DNA from: Sinohyriopsis cumingii
Lineage: Eukaryota; Mollusca; Bivalvia; Unionida; Unionidae
DNA length: 64,000 nucleotides
Assembly (NCBI GenBank): GCA_028554795.2
Contig: CM068824.1
Span: forward strand, 159,042,289-159,106,288
Direction: 5' to 3'
This document shows, piece by piece, positions 62,630 to 64,000 of the stretch. The notes beneath the pieces were generated by a model. The model saw nothing but the letters and a program-made list of their open reading frames with translations, was not told the DNA's origin and ran no database searches. How positions within the stretch are numbered: the stretch's first letter is position 1; each line of letters starts with the position of its first letter. The position numbers and the translations under genes were made by a program.

Positions 62630-64000
62630 AGCAATATTCATTACACACGCATGAACATCAGGCACGCAATTAATTCATTTATAAGAAACATTGTATGAGG
62701 CCATTATTATATAATAACCACGTTCGCACATGAATGCGTTTCAAACTAGAAACATTCCACTGGATTAAAAAACACTCGAAAATTAGCTATCATTGCATGT
62801 ATATTGTAAGACATGTAAGACATGTTTTCAACTTGTCTTACGCTATAACAGTGTCTAACAGGAATAGACTATATAGTATATCAGATATCATGGCGTCGTT
62901 GGGACATATTTCTGACTTTATATAAACTTTAGAATAAGTTACGAGACATTCAGTATATAAAACAATTAGATCATACAGAACTGAGATAAAAAAATGAATA
63001 GGGTTTATGTTTGCATCTTCTTGACAGGTTTCATCTGTATTTGACTACACAGAGAGAAGTTGGGTTATACGTGTTCTAGGCGTGGTCAATCGAGTTAAAT
63101 AGGTTTCATGCTGCCGGATTTGTGTACAAGCAACAGTAAGAGAAAATAGTGTTTCTTTATCGCCAAGGTTAAATATAAACCACCCCTGTAGAAAAGAAAG
63201 TCTTATGATATTTACTATTCAAAAGTAGCATTAGAAGTAGATGGAAAATATAGTTCATTGACTTGGTGACATGTATTACTCTCAACCTCCTAACAGGGTT
63301 CTGCTCTTCAGTTATCCACTCCAAAGGGGCTGATGCCGACAAACCAGTTTTTTTTTTATCACAGTGCAATGTTTTTTAGACTTAAAAATGTCCATCATAA
63401 ATCACCAAGTTTTCACACACGAATGGAATACAAAGTCTAATATTTTTCTTTTTCTGCCGGAGGTTGTAGGCCAAGTTCTTTCTTCCAAATGATTAGGGCC
63501 ATGTTCCTTATTCAAAAGCCCATGACGGCCAAATCCTTACCTACACAGGAAGATCCTAGTATGGGTCAATCATTTTTCTCTTTTATTTCTTGGTTGCTTG
63601 GTGAAATTCTTCTGTTGTAGATTTGTTGGTCCACTAAATACAAGCCTATCTTCAGAACCAAACAATAAATATAACAGGACACCACAGTCCAGAATATGGG
63701 ACAAGCACCGAAAGGCAGTTGCGCCACACATTCTTCACGAAAATGCCTTCGAAAACATCCTCGTTCCCACATCTCCTATTTACACTACTTGGTGGGCAAC
63801 AAGGGGCTCACAAACATTCGTCCATTAGAGGGGCTTCCGGTATTTGTCAACGACATCTTTGGTTTTGGTTCCTTGTACTCGACAAACATGATACACATCA
63901 AAAAGCGCGTTTCTTGCAACTGCCTTTGAGGACTGTTTGAACAAATAGTTGGCAATATTTTTAATGTCTCCAATAACTTATCTACAAATGCTGTCTTTTC
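62630..64000. other. Host DNA without recognisable genes
   Basis: Several overlapping short frames near 63.6-63.95 kb read through on both strands, but none resembles a known protein. A fragment of a host gene or transposon is possible. Confidence 0.45.

Noticed and set aside
63566..63973. Overlapping frames of 60-77 codons near the right edge
   Set aside because: They overlap each other on both strands and none shows a recognisable motif.

Overview
The window is animal nuclear DNA: AT-rich, with tandem repeats, tRNA-headed SINEs, a decayed LINE and two complete, unrelated Polinton/Maverick-type virus-like elements. A marine invertebrate, perhaps a mollusc, is my guess from the SINE and Polinton flavour; the sequence alone does not prove it. 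I see no convincing host protein-coding gene apart from one possible signal-peptide exon near 38.9 kb.

Layout: 1-6 kb is host DNA with a SINE, a (TA)n run and a 40-bp minisatellite. 6.0-10.1 kb is one large 38-bp minisatellite. 13.5-17.6 kb is another minisatellite array, interrupted at 14.95-17.15 kb by a broken LINE and at 17,628-34,857 by Polinton 1. 34.9-46.9 kb is host repeat-rich DNA with a relic copy of a Polinton 1 terminal gene at 36.5 kb. 46,964-61,503 is Polinton 2. 61.5-64 kb is host DNA with a SINE that has a perfect 13-bp target duplication.

Polinton 1 (17.2 kb) has a perfect GACATG 6-bp target duplication and inverted repeats of about 380 bp. It encodes a protein-primed-type PolB, a DDE integrase with a chromodomain, a packaging ATPase, a double-jelly-roll capsid protein, a penton protein, a membrane protein and several conserved small Polinton proteins. 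No maturation protease is visible. Several genes are broken: PolB has three in-frame TGA codons, and the capsid protein, a core-like protein and a zinc-knuckle protein have frame breaks. Its most striking feature is at both ends. Five small genes each finish 24-29 nt before a 16-nt stem-loop matching the 3' stem-loop of animal replication-dependent histone mRNAs, followed by a purine-rich element like the U7 snRNA binding site. Two of these signals lie inside the inverted repeats. Three of the genes also share an upstream motif. This suggests S-phase-coupled, non-polyadenylated expression of the terminal genes of a Polinton.

Polinton 2 (14.5 kb) has near-identical inverted repeats of about 250 bp and a GTCAGTG flanking duplication. 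It belongs to a different lineage, with a full structural set: capsid, penton, membrane-active minor proteins, adenain-like protease and a coiled-coil fibre with a C1q/TNF-like head. It also has an HNH endonuclease, a DDE integrase, a packaging ATPase with one in-frame TAG, and a zinc-ribbon/phospholipase A2-like gene read through a 10-A frame change. Its replication protein looks like a divergent PolB core fused to an SF1 helicase, in place of the canonical Polinton polymerase.

In both elements the expected division of labour is that polymerase and integrase copy and insert the DNA, the ATPase packages it, and jelly-roll proteins build the particle. The particle role is inference from family knowledge.
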